Below, in pieces: positions 4,077 to 5,274 of a stretch of 5,274 bases of DNA. Source of the stretch: CAYWEP01 sp964613075 (lineage in GTDB: Bacteria > Patescibacteriota > Microgenomatia > Levybacterales > UBA12049); assembly GCA_964613075.1 (NCBI GenBank), contig CAZTFV010000072.1:1-5274 (forward strand), in the 5' to 3' direction. A model generated the notes under the pieces. That model was not told the origin of the DNA and did no database searches. It saw only the letters and a program-made list of their open reading frames with translations. Position numbers and translations under genes: made by a program. Every line of letters begins with the position of its first letter. Within the stretch, counting starts at the first letter, position 1.

Positions 4077-5131
4077 TGTTTGAACCGAAATTTACCCTCA
4101 ACCTCAAGATCCTTGGCCTTTTGGGAACAATCGAACGGCTCTACGGACAACTCCTCGGCGAAAAACTCATCCCATCGCTTGCTTTACGGCTCTCGCAAGA
4201 AAACCAGATCCTGGCGACGCATCACTCGACAAGCATTGAAGGCAATCCGTTGTCACCACAAGATGTCACCAACGTCGTGCTCAACGATAAAATCCCAACG
4301 ACAAAATCCGAGAAAGAGGTTAAGAATTATTTTGCCGTCCTCAACGCACTGCCTGAGCTTATTCGAAAAAAGCAACCAATCTCCACAGAACTGACAGAAA
4401 AATTACATAAGATACTTATGGCAGGAATTGAACATAAGGATTTTGGCAAGTTCCGCGGTGGGCCAGTCTTTGTCGGGCATAAAACCAAAGTTGAGGTAGT
4501 AGTAAAGCACAACCCACCATTTCACACTTATGAGGGGATCCAGAAAGCACTTTCCGAACGATATGCATGGGTCGCGGATGAAAATAGTTATCCGCCACTT
4601 ATTAAGGCGGGTATTCTGCATCACCAATTTACCTATATCCATCCTTTTTTTGACGGCAATGGACGCCTAGCTCGAATATTGACGGCATACTACTTGCTGC
4701 TACAAGGGTATGAAGTGACAAAGTATTTTATACTCGATGACTATTACGATATCGACAGGCAGCAGTACTCAGATATGCTCCATACAGCAGACCTGCCTGC
4801 TGGCAGGCAAGGTGAGGGAGACGAAACAATCTGGCTAGAATATTTCCTGGAGGGTATTTCCAGCTCTCTCCAAGCAGCGCTTGCTCGTATTCAGGCACTC
4901 AAGAAAACAAACCTTGATGAAATAACCGGTGAGAAAAGAGTGCTCGTGACAAGAAGGGAAGAGGAGGTCCTCCAAATGGTCGTCAACAAAAAAGCACTCA
5001 AGATGAGTGATGTACAGGAAAGCTTTGAGGTGACACGGCAACAAGCACACGCGCTGTTGGCATCACTTGTGAGGAAAGGGCTGTTGAAAAAGTACGGATC
5101 TACGAAAACAAGCTATTATAAATTGACCTAA
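4076..5131 (+). CDS. fic: Class II Fic protein with C-terminal winged helix
   Basis: A 351-residue Fic-domain enzyme, expected to transfer AMP from ATP to a hydroxyl side chain of a target protein in the cytoplasm. The catalytic core is HPFFDGNGRLAR at 189-200, a full match to HxFx(D/E)GNGRxxR, with H189 as catalytic base. The inhibitory motif (S/T)xxxEG is present upstream as STSIEG (51-56), placing it in class II, where an N-terminal helix blocks ATP binding; this fits the lack of an adjacent antitoxin gene. The N-terminal region (1-60) and the length match the common Fic/DUF4172-type architecture. Residues 291-351 form a winged-helix module (VTRREEEVLQ to the end), suggesting DNA or partner binding. 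Residues about 240-247 (LPAGRQGE) look inserted: they are encoded by a palindromic repeat and lie between MLHTAD and GDETIWLEYF. The start is the ATG right after the leader hairpin. Targets are unknown. Confidence 0.92.
   Translation: MFEPKFTLNLKILGLLGTIERLYGQLLGEKLIPSLALRLSQENQILATHHSTSIEGNPLSPQDVTNVVLNDKIPTTKSEKEVKNYFAVLNALPELIRKKQPISTELTEKLHKILMAGIEHKDFGKFRGGPVFVGHKTKVEVVVKHNPPFHTYEGIQKALSERYAWVADENSYPPLIKAGILHHQFTYIHPFFDGNGRLARILTAYYLLLQGYEVTKYFILDDYYDIDRQQYSDMLHTADLPAGRQGEGDETIWLEYFLEGISSSLQAALARIQALKKTNLDEITGEKRVLVTRREEEVLQMVVNKKALKMSDVQESFEVTRQQAHALLASLVRKGLLKKYGSTKTSYYKLT
4792..4812. repeat. Palindromic repeat inside fic (LPAGRQG type)
   Basis: TGCCTGC (4794-4800) and GCAGGCA (4803-4809) form a perfect 7-bp palindrome with a 2-base centre, flanked by CC and AGG. 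It adds about 7-8 codons in frame (L240 to about E247) without breaking the Fic reading frame, in a loop after the catalytic core. Peptides LPAGRQG from this type of repeat are known to me from Patescibacteria proteins by memory. Confidence 0.8.
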
Positions 5132-5145
5132 TTGTTACTTCGAAA

Positions 5146-5244
5146 TGAGAAGTTGGAAATGAGAATGTGGACTTATGAAGTGTGAGGTGTGAAGACTATC
5201 TCACTTCTCACCTCGTTATCTAGCTTCCCATTTCTAACCTCTCA
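5146..5244. repeat. Nested 99-bp inverted repeat downstream of fic
   Basis: The outer arms 5146-5165 and 5225-5244 pair at 18 of 20 positions (one is G-T). The inner arms 5184-5194 and 5204-5214 pair at 10 of 11 around a 9-base loop. The left half is purine-rich (GAAATGAGAAG-like words repeated), the right half pyrimidine-rich. It begins 14 bases after the fic stop. There is no T-tract after it, so it is not a standard terminator. No gene is seen from 5132 to the window end. Confidence 0.7.
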
Positions 5245-5274
5245 CATCAATAATTACTAGATTTACTTGCTGAA

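Noticed and set aside
4044..4394. Alternative plus-strand frame starting MSYTCTELVEV
   Set aside because: It overlaps the Fic frame, and its TELVEV start is just a translation of the CTTCGRCRAGCTCAG repeat.
5146..5244. Rho-independent terminator of fic
   Set aside because: The nested repeat is long and not followed by a T-run, so a standard terminator is not supported.

Overview
The window looks like a piece of a small-genome uncultured bacterium, most likely a member of the Patescibacteria (CPR, Parcubacteria-like). The reasons are indirect: AT-rich genes, almost no Shine-Dalgarno sequences, at least one promoter placed for a leaderless mRNA, and several short palindromic (REP-like) repeat families, including one that reads as the peptide LPAGRQG inside a coding sequence. 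I know these repeat traits from such genomes by memory and could not check them here.

Layout. Bases 1-130 hold two hairpins that share the core ACCGAATGGT in opposite orientation; the second abuts a small GIY-YIG nuclease-like gene (131-406). After a hairpin and a 9-bp tandem repeat comes a short + strand cluster: a DUF5680 protein (450-920), a small protein cut off at a hairpin (927-1112), and an ADP-ribosyltransferase-like reading frame broken by an in-frame TAA (1105-1599). Bases 1600-1785 carry a GC3-rich minus-strand coding scrap and a strong promoter. That promoter drives an alpha/beta-hydrolase-fold protein (1786-2328) and a class I SAM-dependent methyltransferase (2336-3124). A convergent PAP2-family membrane phosphatase (3117-3836, minus) overlaps the methyltransferase stop by 8 bp.

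The divergent spacer 3837-4075 is dense with sites: a duplicated TTGACA module, a good sigma70-type promoter, a 9-bp direct repeat over the -10 and start point, and two inverted copies of a CTTCGRCRAGCTCAG repeat, one of which forms nearly the whole predicted leader of the next gene. That gene (4076-5131) is a class II Fic AMP-transferase with its own inhibitory motif, an intact Fic core, a C-terminal winged helix and an in-frame palindromic insertion. A nested 99-bp inverted repeat follows it (5146-5244).

The genes do not form one pathway. The hydrolase and methyltransferase are a plausible two-gene operon and the Fic gene is a self-contained regulator. The main theme is palindrome insertion: beside starts, inside genes, at a gene break point and downstream of genes. 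No CRISPR array, tRNA, rRNA, transposase or complete unknown defence system is visible.
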